The position numbers and the translations under genes were made by a program. From positions 2,158,001-2,222,000 of the forward strand of contig NZ_CP090003.1 of the NCBI RefSeq assembly GCF_021390195.1: a DNA stretch of 64,000 nucleotides. The letters are read 5' to 3'. A model generated the notes under the pieces. It ran no database searches. It saw only the letters and a list, made by a program, of their open reading frames with translations, and was not told where the DNA came from. The DNA is from Flagellimonas sp. CMM7 (GTDB taxonomy: Bacteria > Bacteroidota > Bacteroidia > Flavobacteriales > Flavobacteriaceae). Within the stretch, counting starts at the first letter, position 1. Each line of letters opens with the position of its first letter. Below, piece by piece: positions 55,562-64,000 of the stretch.

Positions 55562-56126
55562 TCTTGTGATCTACACCGCACAAGCGCAAAACGGAATAAG
55601 CGATAAGGTCTATTATGATTTGGTGACGGACATCATAATGGAGGACACCATTGTACCCAACTGGAGGGCTAAAATTATTGAGGACAGGGTCAAAAGAGGA
55701 ACTATGACCAAACATGACAGTATCAAATATTTCAGGATAATAAAAAATTCCAGGCTGGTACTTTACAACAAAAAGGTTAATTCCCGTGCTAAAAAGGCGT
55801 TGACCAAAGATTTGGAAGAAACACATTACCTTAAAAAACACCTATCAGATAAAGAAGTAAGGGATATTGTAAATAAGTTCCCTGAAGATGGACCCATTGA
55901 CGCTACTTTGGTCAAAGATCGAATTGAAGTGCTAAACAAAATTCCCATGAGGCAGGACGGGCACAAATTTTCTTCTCCAATACGAATTAGTGGAAATCGT
56001 TTCTTAGTTTACCATTTCAATGTTACTGGGCATTTTAGTTTTAGTTCTGGGGTCGTTATTTTTTCTGTTAAAGACGATACCTATTTGATTGAAAAAAAGG
56101 TGATTTTAGAGGAGGTTGTGCTATGA
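55512..56126 (+). CDS. Exported protein overlapping the HEXXH lipoprotein gene
   Basis: The start is the ATG at 55512 (MNVQVLKYFLLALSASSLVIYTAQAQ), a signal peptide ending in AQAQ; it lies 50 bases inside the upstream gene. A longer frame from 55473 adds a lysine-rich stretch and is less likely. The remaining 178 residues are charged, helical then beta-rich (PIRISGNRFLVYHFNVTGHFSFSSGVVIFSV). No family is recognised. Tight overlap with the HEXXH lipoprotein suggests a dedicated partner, perhaps an inhibitor, chaperone or substrate. Confidence 0.65.
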   Translation: MNVQVLKYFLLALSASSLVIYTAQAQNGISDKVYYDLVTDIIMEDTIVPNWRAKIIEDRVKRGTMTKHDSIKYFRIIKNSRLVLYNKKVNSRAKKALTKDLEETHYLKKHLSDKEVRDIVNKFPEDGPIDATLVKDRIEVLNKIPMRQDGHKFSSPIRISGNRFLVYHFNVTGHFSFSSGVVIFSVKDDTYLIEKKVILEEVVL

Positions 56127-56225
56127 TAGTGAATAGGTAATCAAAAAATGCTACATGTTAAACCAATGCAAACCTATTCCCATTAATTAAGAAATTAATA
56201 GAGCTATTCATTTTATTCGATTGCA

Positions 56226-56268
56226 GAAAGAAGAGGAAGTTGGAACCTTTTTACCCCCTTCTTCTTTC
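56226..56268. repeat. Hairpin after the exported protein gene
   Basis: GAAAGAAGA (56226-56234) and TCTTCTTTC (56260-56268) form a 9-base inverted repeat. The inner bases add G-C pairs. No T-run follows, so terminator function is uncertain. Confidence 0.35.
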
Positions 56269-56340
56269 ATTTAGAAGTAACATGAATTTTGAATCTAAAC
56301 AAAACAGCTTGAAAACTTCTTTCCCTTTACTAATAAAGAA

Positions 56341-56511
56341 TCCAATCATGAGTTTGAAGACGGACGAGCTGTGCGTAACACAAATATATCGGAAGGTAAT
56401 TCCGGTTATACTTTTACCGAATGGGCAATATTTAATGATTCAGGAGATAGCGGCACAATAGAGCAACCCAAAAATGCCCCAGAAGATTTTACTCCCAGGA
56501 TAAGGGAATAG
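56341..56511 (+). pseudogene. Remnant of a lamin-tail lipoprotein gene 3' end
   Basis: Read from 56344, 55 codons from NHEFEDGRA to the TAG at 56509-56511 match the end of the lipoprotein at 53604: both contain EFEDGRA, EGN, YTF, EW, IFND and QPKNAPEDFTP. Forty of 55 residues agree, about 73%, so this is a diverged duplicate, not a recent copy. There is no start upstream and no domain before it. It sits 2.9 kb from the intact gene, on the same strand. Confidence 0.8.
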
Positions 56512-56534
56512 AACAACTTTAATGACCTTCCCTT

Positions 56535-56816
56535 TTATAGGTGACTTTGCGGAAACCAGTTGATGAGAAAATAGAGACCAACTAAGCTAATAACCTCTAT
56601 AAAAAACCAAATAAGTTTTGATTGGGTTATTTTTCTATTGGCTTTTTTGTATTGTTCCGCTCCTAGCTTAAACTGTGAGGAAGTTGCATTTCCCTTTTTC
56701 CTTGCTAGCTCTAGGCATTCCCTTGAAAATTTATTTAATTGCTTTGAATTCAGTATGATTTTCACCAACTTATAAATCCAAATACAAACAAGTACACCAA
56801 CAACAACTTTAACCAT
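56535..56816 (-). CDS. Small two-helix membrane protein
   Basis: The 93-residue protein has membrane helices at about 2-22 (VVVGVLVCIWIYKLVKIIL) and 70-88 (LIWFFIEVISLVGLYFLI), with a charged middle (LARKKGNATSSQFKLGAEQYKK). No family is recognised. It is divergent from the PH-like gene with 33 bases between the starts, and both are in the mosaic interval. Confidence 0.55.
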   Translation of the reverse strand: MVKVVVGVLVCIWIYKLVKIILNSKQLNKFSRECLELARKKGNATSSQFKLGAEQYKKANRKITQSKLIWFFIEVISLVGLYFLINWFPQSHL

Positions 56817-56849
56817 TACAAATTTTTAGATACACGGAAAGATAGAAAA

Positions 56850-57329
56850 ATGGCCACATTCAAAGAGAATAAAACCATAAAGATAAAACCATTGTACAGA
56901 CTCCTATTTTTGGGGATCGCACAATTGTCCGGAGCTTTTATGATTTTTAGGCTAGGGGTTTTGGTACTAAAAGAGGAGTGGATAAATGTGGTTTGTTTTT
57001 TGATTGCTGCTGGTTTGGTGGTTTGGGCAGGCTATCTCTTTTATGCTTTTTCCAGATATTATAGTTTAAAGAATAACAAGATAGTTTTTAGAAAAGGGCT
57101 ATTTGTTTTCTTTGGATATGAGTTGAAATATTCAGATTTAAAGAATGTTGAAATAAAAACATACGATTCTGAACTCACCTTGAATATTTATCTAAAACAA
57201 ACAGAAGAACCGATTCCCTTAACGGCAACATATATGAAGATAAAGGACTTTCATGAGGTGTTCAAAACCCTTGTGGAAGCTCAATCTCAAAATAATCCTG
57301 AAGAGTTTAAACCTAGTTTTAGAGGATAA
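56850..57329 (+). CDS. Membrane protein with PH-like domain
   Basis: The 159-residue protein has two membrane helices (about 17-38 and 47-67), then a beta-rich segment (YYSLKNNKIVFRKGLFVFFGYELKYSDLKNVEIKTYDSELTLNIYL) like bacterial PH domains of the bPH_2/YdbT type. Function unknown. It is divergent from the two-helix membrane protein gene. Tail repeat copy 2 follows 8 bases after the stop. Confidence 0.6.
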   Translation: MATFKENKTIKIKPLYRLLFLGIAQLSGAFMIFRLGVLVLKEEWINVVCFLIAAGLVVWAGYLFYAFSRYYSLKNNKIVFRKGLFVFFGYELKYSDLKNVEIKTYDSELTLNIYLKQTEEPIPLTATYMKIKDFHEVFKTLVEAQSQNNPEEFKPSFRG

Positions 57330-57337
57330 TTTTCATC

Positions 57338-57354
57338 AAAAAGGACGATAGCTA
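57338..57354. repeat. Tail repeat copy 2 (AAAAAGGACGATAGCTA)
   Basis: Copy 2 of the SYLF 3'-end sequence, identical to copy 3 over all 17 bases. On the minus strand it reads YSYRPF and a TGA. Right after it, ATAAGGGATGCAAATACT may be a further lamin-tail remnant (RDANTNEGN against RNANVTEGN in the intact gene). Confidence 0.7.
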
Positions 57355-57393
57355 TAAGGGATGCAAATACTAATGAAGGGAATGCTGTTAATT

Positions 57394-57456
57394 CAGCAAA
57401 CAGCAAACAGCAAACAGCAAACAGCAAACAGCAAACAGCAAACAGCAAACAGCAAA
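57394..57456 (+). repeat. Heptamer microsatellite (CAGCAAA)x9
   Basis: Nine exact tandem copies of CAGCAAA run from 57394 to 57456, followed by GCAAAG. The unit length of 7 is not a multiple of 3, and no ORF spans it usefully. It ends 45 bases before the lipoprotein ATG at 57502, so copy number could change promoter spacing or leader length. Confidence 0.97.
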
Positions 57457-57501
57457 GCAAAGGGAGTAAAATGTCTTTAATCGGTCAAAGTGATACAAAT
57501 T

Positions 57502-58032
57502 ATGAAAACACTGAATTACTTAATTGCAGTTCTTTTTTTAGTAGCTAATTTAAACTGCAAAACTACATATAACATTGCTAAGGAAAACCTAGCGATGTAT
57601 GAGGTTATTCAATCTTATATTGAATTTAATACCAATAGCAGCAGTTTGTATTTTAGGACGATAGTCGAGCCATCTTTAGATTCTACCTTTAGCGAAATTG
57701 TTGATTATGCCTATTTGAATTCATCAACCAATCTTATTGGAGATAATTCAAAGATGAAGTTTGAAGACATCTTTAAAGAAGAGGAAATAATTCTTTTAAA
57801 ACAACGGGCGGCAAAGGTTCAAGAAGTCAAACTAAGTCATATTAGATTATCAGGAATAAATATCTCCAAAAAGAAAAATAATGCCTTATCAGTTACAGTG
57901 CCAATATTTTCAAGTAATGAAAAATATGCCTTAATGTATGTTGAGGGTAATTCAGGAGGAGATTTATATGTTTTCATTAAGTCAAAAAATACATGGAAAC
58001 CATATACTATAAGTAATATATGGGTGTCCTAA
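57502..58032 (+). CDS. Small lipoprotein downstream of a heptamer repeat
   Basis: The start is the ATG at 57502 (MKTLNYLIAVLFLVANLNC), with Cys 19 in a lipobox-like ANLNC; a GTG at 57490 would add 4 residues. The 176-residue protein has no recognised family. It is mixed alpha/beta with a Ser- and Lys-rich middle and ends in a strand pair (YALMYVEGNSGGDLYVFIKSKNTWKPYTI), like a stand-alone immunity or binding protein. It is the last gene of the mosaic interval before the SYLF gene. Confidence 0.65.
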   Translation: MKTLNYLIAVLFLVANLNCKTTYNIAKENLAMYEVIQSYIEFNTNSSSLYFRTIVEPSLDSTFSEIVDYAYLNSSTNLIGDNSKMKFEDIFKEEEIILLKQRAAKVQEVKLSHIRLSGINISKKKNNALSVTVPIFSSNEKYALMYVEGNSGGDLYVFIKSKNTWKPYTISNIWVS

Positions 58033-58062
58033 ATACTTGTTAAGTGGATGAGATTCCTTTTT

Positions 58063-58593
58063 TTAAAAAGGACGATAGCTAAATTTTTGCCCACCAACAG
58101 AAGCATCTGCCATTAAACCTGCTTTTGGCAAAGCAAAAACGGCAACCCCTTCTTTGTATTTGGCATTAAAAGCGATACCAGATTTTAGTGCTACGGCAGA
58201 AGTCTCGGCGGCAAATTGGAATTTTCCTTCTTTAAAGCGTTGTAAGTCCACTTCAGTTTCAAAAAAGATAACTTCAATAATGGCCTGTCCCCCAGCTTGG
58301 AGCCCCACATTAAGTTTTTTAAGGCCAGCCATACCAACCCTCTCGCCTGCTTCATAGACTACGCCATTACCGGAAGCACCTCCAATAATAAAGCCTCCTT
58401 TACCTACATTAGGAAACAGAACATACCCAGCTGAATTTTCAAAGAAACGTTCAAGACCACTATCTGCACTTAAAAGAGTCTTTTGGGCTTTTTTGGCATC
58501 ATTCATTATTTTTCTATCCTTCTTGGTCTGGGCATTCACGCCTGTCATCATCAATAACATTCCAACTAACACAAGGGACTTAAGTACTTTCAT
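58063..58593 (-). CDS. SYLF/YSC84-domain exported protein
   Basis: The 176-residue protein has a signal peptide (about 1-21, ending GVNAQ) and one SYLF/Ysc84 domain: NSAGYVLFPNVGKGGFIIGGASGNGVVYEAG, then GLQAGGQAIIEVIFFE and the closing GGQKFSYRPF. SYLF proteins bind phosphoinositides or lipids and, in bacteria, are exported proteins of unclear role. It is convergent with the mosaic interval; its 3' 17 bases are copy 3 of the tail repeat (58065-58081). Confidence 0.87.
   Translation of the reverse strand: MKVLKSLVLVGMLLMMTGVNAQTKKDRKIMNDAKKAQKTLLSADSGLERFFENSAGYVLFPNVGKGGFIIGGASGNGVVYEAGERVGMAGLKKLNVGLQAGGQAIIEVIFFETEVDLQRFKEGKFQFAAETSAVALKSGIAFNAKYKEGVAVFALPKAGLMADASVGGQKFSYRPF
58065..58081. 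repeat. Tail repeat copy 3 (AAAAAGGACGATAGCTA)
   Basis: This is the 3' end of the intact SYLF gene and the probable source of copies 1 (53619) and 2 (57338). The stop codon is at 58063-58065. Confidence 0.7.
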
Positions 58594-58628
58594 TCTATAT
58601 GTTTAAAGTATATTGAGTGTAAAAATAA

Positions 58629-58667
58629 AAAAATAGGCCCCTACTTTATGAGAAGGGGCCTATTTTT
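58629..58667 (-). terminator. Terminator of the exported DinB gene
   Basis: AATAGGCCCCT (to 58642) and AGGGGCCTATT (58654-58664) form an 11-base stem. On the minus strand the A-run at 58627-58633 gives the T-run. It follows the DinB stop at 58689. Confidence 0.9.
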
Positions 58668-58688
58668 GGGTTTATCTTAAGAACTTGA

Positions 58689-59300
58689 CTATTTTCCTTT
58701 GGGAAAAAGTTTATTGGCCATTATCTCTTCCATTTGCTTTACATGGCGTTCTGTATGTCCAGCCATAAAGATGACTACCTGTAAACCATCTACGGTTCCA
58801 AAAGGCAAATCATTACAGTAACGATTTCTTAGATCATCTTCTGTGGTTTTCACATAGTTAATATGCTCACTTCTTTTATCCATAAAAGCTTTAACGGTGG
58901 CTTCATGAGAACCAAACTTACCGCTTGGCTCAAAAGGCTCAGATGTTTTTACTCTATTACTTCTGTCCACAATTACTCCCATAAGTTGATCATCTTTAAA
59001 TTTTAAAGAATCTTTCAATGCAGGGTTTGGTCCAGCGGCAACGGTTTTTTGAATCAATCCTCCAAAAGCGTTTTCAGAAATAGCAATATGCTCCACGCAT
59101 TCCGCAATGGTCCAGGCCTCTTCTTCCGGCATAAAATTCAATTGTTCTTCAGTAAGTCCATTAAGAACTTTGGTCATATGATCACGAGTTTGTGTCAGGT
59201 GCTCAATTGCCATTTTACGCTCATCATCAGTAAGCTTAAAAGTATCTGTGCTAAAGCTGAAAAGCAATAGTGCAACCATTGGTAAAATCAGTTTTTTCAT
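58689..59300 (-). CDS. Exported DinB-like protein
   Basis: The 203-residue protein has a signal peptide (about 1-18) and a DinB four-helix bundle (LTQTRDHMTKVLNGLTEEQLNF, WTIAECVEHIAISE, MAGHTERHVKQMEEIM). Candidate metal ligands are His 29 or nearby, the His in CVEHIAISE, and two His in GHTERHVKQ. The substrate is unknown. It is divergent from katG with 330 bases between, and lies at the other end of the window from the exported DinB protein at 8522. Confidence 0.82.
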   Translation of the reverse strand: MKKLILPMVALLLFSFSTDTFKLTDDERKMAIEHLTQTRDHMTKVLNGLTEEQLNFMPEEEAWTIAECVEHIAISENAFGGLIQKTVAAGPNPALKDSLKFKDDQLMGVIVDRSNRVKTSEPFEPSGKFGSHEATVKAFMDKRSEHINYVKTTEDDLRNRYCNDLPFGTVDGLQVVIFMAGHTERHVKQMEEIMANKLFPKGK

Positions 59301-59438
59301 GTGTGATAGAATTTAAAATTAATTATGGGTTTATGGTGTTTTAATGTATAGACGGTTAAAGGTATTGCAATTGGACAAGTTCTTAAATAATCGAATAAAA
59401 AAACAAACAGGTACAAAATAGCAAATATACAGCATATT

Positions 59439-59503
59439 TATACCCTATTAAGGGGTATATGCGCCAAATGGAAGTGTAATTTATGCTAAAACTGGTTTAG
59501 CAT
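59439..59503. promoter_or_regulatory. Two inverted repeats between DinB gene and katG
   Basis: TATACCC (59439-59445) pairs with GGGTATA (59453-59459), and ATGCTAAA (59483-59490) pairs perfectly with TTTAGCAT (59496-59503). They lie 120-200 bases upstream of the katG ATG. Either may be a regulator site. No PerR or OxyR consensus was recognised. Confidence 0.4.
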
Positions 59504-59603
59504 GAAGGCCAGAAGACATAGATAATACCTATATTTTAATAGTATTTTAATATGAATTGCCTATAATGAAAGCAAGTGTTTTTTTAATTTTATGAAGGCT
59601 TAA

Positions 59604-61844
<2,241 letters not shown>

Positions 61845-61895
61845 TTTTAGAATGGCATTGCCAAGAAAATTAGAAAAAGAAAATTAATACATAAG

Positions 61896-61931
61896 ACTGC
61901 CATAACCACTTACGGTTGTGGCAGTTTTTTT
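61896..61931 (+). terminator. Terminator after katG
   Basis: ACTGCCATAACC (61896-61907) and GGTTGTGGCAGT (61914-61925) form a 12-base stem with one wobble and a 6-base loop, followed by T to 61931. The ankyrin gene starts 18 bases further on, so it needs read-through or its own promoter. Confidence 0.93.
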
Positions 61932-61948
61932 ATACCTTTCCATAACAA

Positions 61949-62428
61949 ATGAATAGTAAAGAAGACTTTTTCAATCAAATAAGAAATGGCAATGTTCCGG
62001 CGGTTGAAAAACTGTTGGAAACCAATATGGAGTTGTTGGAATCGATAGACGAAAGAGGTTCCACTCCTTTAATTCTGGCTACATACTACGAGCATGAAAA
62101 AATTGCTGAACTATTGCTAAGAAAAGGAGCTAAGATTGATTCCAAAGATGGGTCGGGCAATACGGCATTAATGGGTGTATGTTTCAAAGGGTATACCAGT
62201 ATAGCAAAATTGTTGATAGAAGCAGGAGCCAATGTTAACCAAACCAATGCTATGGGAGCCACCTGTTTAATTTATGCCGCTACGTTTAATCGAATTGAAA
62301 TTGCCCAATTGCTCTTGGAAAATGGTGTGGATACTTCAACAAAGGATGCTAGAGGAAACACAGCCCTGGACCATGCCAAAATGCAAGGCATAAAACAACT
62401 AATAGAACTACTGGAAACCAAGGGTTAA
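61949..62428 (+). CDS. Ankyrin-repeat protein
   Basis: The 159-residue protein is made of about four ankyrin repeats (ERGSTPLILATYYEHEKIAELLL, DGSGNTALMGVCFKGYTSIAKLLI, and so on) with no other domain or signal peptide. Ankyrin proteins next to catalase genes in other bacteria (for example ankB next to katB in Pseudomonas aeruginosa) support peroxide resistance, so a role with KatG is plausible. A terminator lies between them. Confidence 0.88.
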   Translation: MNSKEDFFNQIRNGNVPAVEKLLETNMELLESIDERGSTPLILATYYEHEKIAELLLRKGAKIDSKDGSGNTALMGVCFKGYTSIAKLLIEAGANVNQTNAMGATCLIYAATFNRIEIAQLLLENGVDTSTKDARGNTALDHAKMQGIKQLIELLETKG

Positions 62429-62440
62429 CAAACATATTTA

Positions 62441-63064
62441 ATGGACTCAAAAGAACAGCTCAATCTTGTTAAACGAATAAAGGCTATTTCTGAAACAGGT
62501 TTGGTATATGCTACAGACCTTTACGCTAGGGAGCGCTATGAAGAACTAAAACAGATTAGCTTAAAGTTAATGGCCTATATGGCGGATTCCCCAATGGAGA
62601 TCATTAGGGATTTCTTTATACCAGAGAAGGACTATCCCACTCCCAAAGTTGATGTTAGGGGTTTTGTTCTGAACGATAAGAATGAGATTTTGATGGCCAA
62701 GGAAAGTGTGGATAGTAAATGGACCATTCCAGGAGGTTGGGCAGATATAGGGAATACACCTTCTGAAATCGCAGTTAAGGAAATTGAGGAAGAAACGGGA
62801 ATAGAGACAGAAGCGATAAGACTTTTAGCGGTTTATGATAAACAGGTGCATCCGCATCCTCCTGAGCCATACTATATTTATAAGCTTATTTTCTTATGCC
62901 GAATGAAGGGGGGAAAACTTAAGGCAGGTTTTGATATGCTTGGAGCCGATTTTTTTCCTTTGGATAATCTTCCAGAGCTTTCAAAAGATAGAATTTTGGA
63001 AGCCCAATTGAAGCATTTGTTCCAATTGACCAAATCTTCAGAATCTCAAGTTTATTTTGATTAA
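62441..63064 (+). CDS. Nudix hydrolase with N-terminal extension
   Basis: The 207-residue protein has an N-terminal helical part (about 1-60) and a Nudix domain. The Nudix box (about 98-120) reads GGWADIGNTPSEIAVKEIEEETG, with K in place of the usual R of REUxEE. It should hydrolyse a nucleoside diphosphate linked to another group. Similar two-domain proteins with the DFF-P-PTPKVDVRGFVL linker occur widely. It starts 12 bases after the ankyrin stop, so cotranscription is likely. Confidence 0.88.
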   Translation: MDSKEQLNLVKRIKAISETGLVYATDLYARERYEELKQISLKLMAYMADSPMEIIRDFFIPEKDYPTPKVDVRGFVLNDKNEILMAKESVDSKWTIPGGWADIGNTPSEIAVKEIEEETGIETEAIRLLAVYDKQVHPHPPEPYYIYKLIFLCRMKGGKLKAGFDMLGADFFPLDNLPELSKDRILEAQLKHLFQLTKSSESQVYFD

Positions 63065-63069
63065 AGGAA

Positions 63070-63846
63070 ATGTCACAATATCTCAACATAGCACTTATAC
63101 AATCACACTTGCTTTGGGAAAACCCGCGAGCAAATAGAGAAGCTTTCTCCAAAAAAATCACTTCTATTCCCCAAGATGTAGATTTAATTATTTTGCCAGA
63201 GATGTTCTCTACAGGGTTTACCATGAGCCCAAAGAACATTGAAGCCTCAGAGGGAGAAAAGACTTTAAAATGGATGCAGCAACAAGCAAAAAAGAGTAAT
63301 GTAGCTGTAGTTGGGAGTATAGTTTTTACAGAAAACAACCAAAACTTTAATAGATTGTTTTTTGTCTACCCAAATGGCGAATACGAGAGCTATGACAAAA
63401 AGCACACATTTACTCTAGCAGGGGAGGATAAAGTTTATAAAGCAGGAAACAGTAAATTAATAGTTGATTATAAAGGCTATAAAATCTGCCCTTTGGTCTG
63501 TTATGACCTTCGTTTTCCAGTATGGGCCAGAAATGTTGAGGATTATGACGTACTTATCTATGTTGCCAATTGGCCCAAACCACGCATTGCTGCTTGGGAT
63601 ACTCTTCTAAAAGCACGTGCCATAGAAAATATGTCTTATTGTATAGGGGTAAACCGAATTGGATTGGACGGATTAGGTTATGAATACTCTGGACATTCAG
63701 CGGTTTATGATGTTTTGGGAAATCAAACGGGATATTCTGAAAAGGAAGAAATTCTATATGCTACCTTGGATAAGGAGCATATTCATTCTACTAGAAAAAA
63801 ATTAAAATTTCTAGAAGACCGGGATCAATTTAGTCTGTTATCGTAA
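63070..63846 (+). CDS. Carbon-nitrogen hydrolase (omega-amidase-like)
   Basis: The 258-residue nitrilase-superfamily protein shows the catalytic Glu 44 (ILPEMFSTGF), Lys 110 (SYDKKHTF) and Cys 144 (LVCYDLRFP). Close in motif to Nit2/YafV-type omega-amidases that hydrolyse 2-oxoglutaramate or 2-oxosuccinamate; the identity is inferred. It follows the Nudix gene by 5 bases and overlaps the convergent Ig-like-domain gene by 17 bases. Confidence 0.88.
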   Translation: MSQYLNIALIQSHLLWENPRANREAFSKKITSIPQDVDLIILPEMFSTGFTMSPKNIEASEGEKTLKWMQQQAKKSNVAVVGSIVFTENNQNFNRLFFVYPNGEYESYDKKHTFTLAGEDKVYKAGNSKLIVDYKGYKICPLVCYDLRFPVWARNVEDYDVLIYVANWPKPRIAAWDTLLKARAIENMSYCIGVNRIGLDGLGYEYSGHSAVYDVLGNQTGYSEKEEILYATLDKEHIHSTRKKLKFLEDRDQFSLLS

Positions 63847-64000
63847 AGGTCTGTTCCAACTCCCAGTTAGCACGCACGTCGATGACATCTGGATAATAAC
63901 TCACCTTTTCGGGCTGTAGTTTTTTAAGATAGCTTCCTGTGTCCCAAATACCATTTCCATTATCATCAAAAATAACCCGAATCATATACTTTCCTGGCTC
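63830..64000 (-). CDS. C-terminal end of an Ig-like-domain lipoprotein/surface protein
   Basis: The frame is open from the right edge to the TAA at 63830-63832, so only the last 56 codons are seen. They read PGKYMIRVIFDDNGNGIWDTG and end in VIDVRANWELEQTFTITD. This matches the end of the flavobacterial Ig-like (SbsA/Big_5-type) domain proteins, where GNGIWD resembles a Ca2+-binding-like turn. The rest is outside the window. It is convergent with the carbon-nitrogen hydrolase gene. Confidence 0.65.
   Translation of the reverse strand, partial: EPGKYMIRVIFDDNGNGIWDTGSYLKKLQPEKVSYYPDVIDVRANWELEQTFTITD

Noticed and set aside
56240..56461. Independent 73-codon gene in the second frame over the lamin-tail remnant
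   Set aside because: The alternative frame overlaps the remnant and has no signal or family; the remnant frame explains the sequence.
57394..57456. Tandem repeat as a CRISPR-like array
   Set aside because: The units are 7 bases long with no spacers, and there are no cas genes nearby.
53605..58062. Prophage or integrative conjugative element
   Set aside because: No integrase, transposase, structural or mobilisation gene is in the interval, so only insertion-like repeats can be claimed.

Overview
The window looks like chromosomal DNA of a marine-type Flavobacteriaceae (Bacteroidota). Evidence: low G+C; promoters of the Bacteroidota form (TTG, then TAnnTTTG); many TonB-dependent receptors with an N-terminal carboxypeptidase-regulatory-like domain; lipoproteins with short lipoboxes; and family-typical genes (ileS with a DksA-like gene and lspA, DUF5689/lamin-tail lipoprotein, Bacteroidota-type IleS). 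The genus cannot be fixed from the sequence alone. No rRNA, tRNA, CRISPR array, prophage or recognisable transposase was seen.

Layout. 1-4.8 kb: end of glpD, a PDZ alpha/beta hydrolase, a membrane LytTR regulator, gpsA and a conserved lipoprotein. 4.8-8.5 kb: AraC regulator divergent from a phytanoyl-CoA dioxygenase-like gene with a likely operator between them, then a SulP transporter. 8.5-12.8 kb: a four-gene minus-strand operon led by a membrane-spanning HTH protein with a LamG-like outer domain, followed by three exported proteins, divergent from a secreted LamG-like protein. 12.9-21.6 kb: cytochrome c lipoprotein, YheT hydrolase/bestrophin pair, UBP zinc finger plus cNMP-binding thioredoxin-reductase-like protein, nitronate monooxygenase, thioesterase, and an ArsR-led cluster (racemase, ArsC-like, EamA exporter). 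21.7-29.4 kb: barrel-like protein, DUF3298-type lipoprotein, metB-like, gdhA, recO, a TonB receptor and a LEA-like lipoprotein. 29.6-37.6 kb: ileS, dksA-like, lspA, formyl-THF cyclo-ligase, uvrC. 37.6-48.4 kb: a frameshifted PlpD-type patatin, a candidate small RNA, a four-gene run (DUF3108, tryptophan dioxygenase family, M23 peptidase, pgi), a TonB receptor and a small membrane protein. 48.4-53.6 kb: exported EEP-family nuclease, a frameshifted TonB receptor and a DUF5689/lamin-tail lipoprotein. 53.6-58.1 kb: a mosaic accessory interval. 58.1-64 kb: SYLF/YSC84 protein, exported DinB protein, katG, ankyrin protein, Nudix, carbon-nitrogen hydrolase and the end of an Ig-like-domain gene.

The part most likely to hold something new is 53.6-58.1 kb. 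Here two convergent genes (lamin-tail lipoprotein and SYLF protein) are held apart by inserted genes, and pieces of both genes' 3' ends recur inside the interval: three copies of AAAAAGGACGATARCTA, and a 55-codon lamin-tail remnant at about 73% protein identity. The inserted genes encode an HENMH-bearing lipoprotein with a translationally overlapping exported partner, two small membrane proteins, and a lipoprotein preceded by nine copies of the heptamer CAGCAAA. Other points of interest: two homopolymer frameshifts in outer-membrane protein genes, a 17-nt motif shared by two terminator-linked transcripts 35 kb apart, and the HTH-TM-LamG operon at 8.5-12.8 kb.
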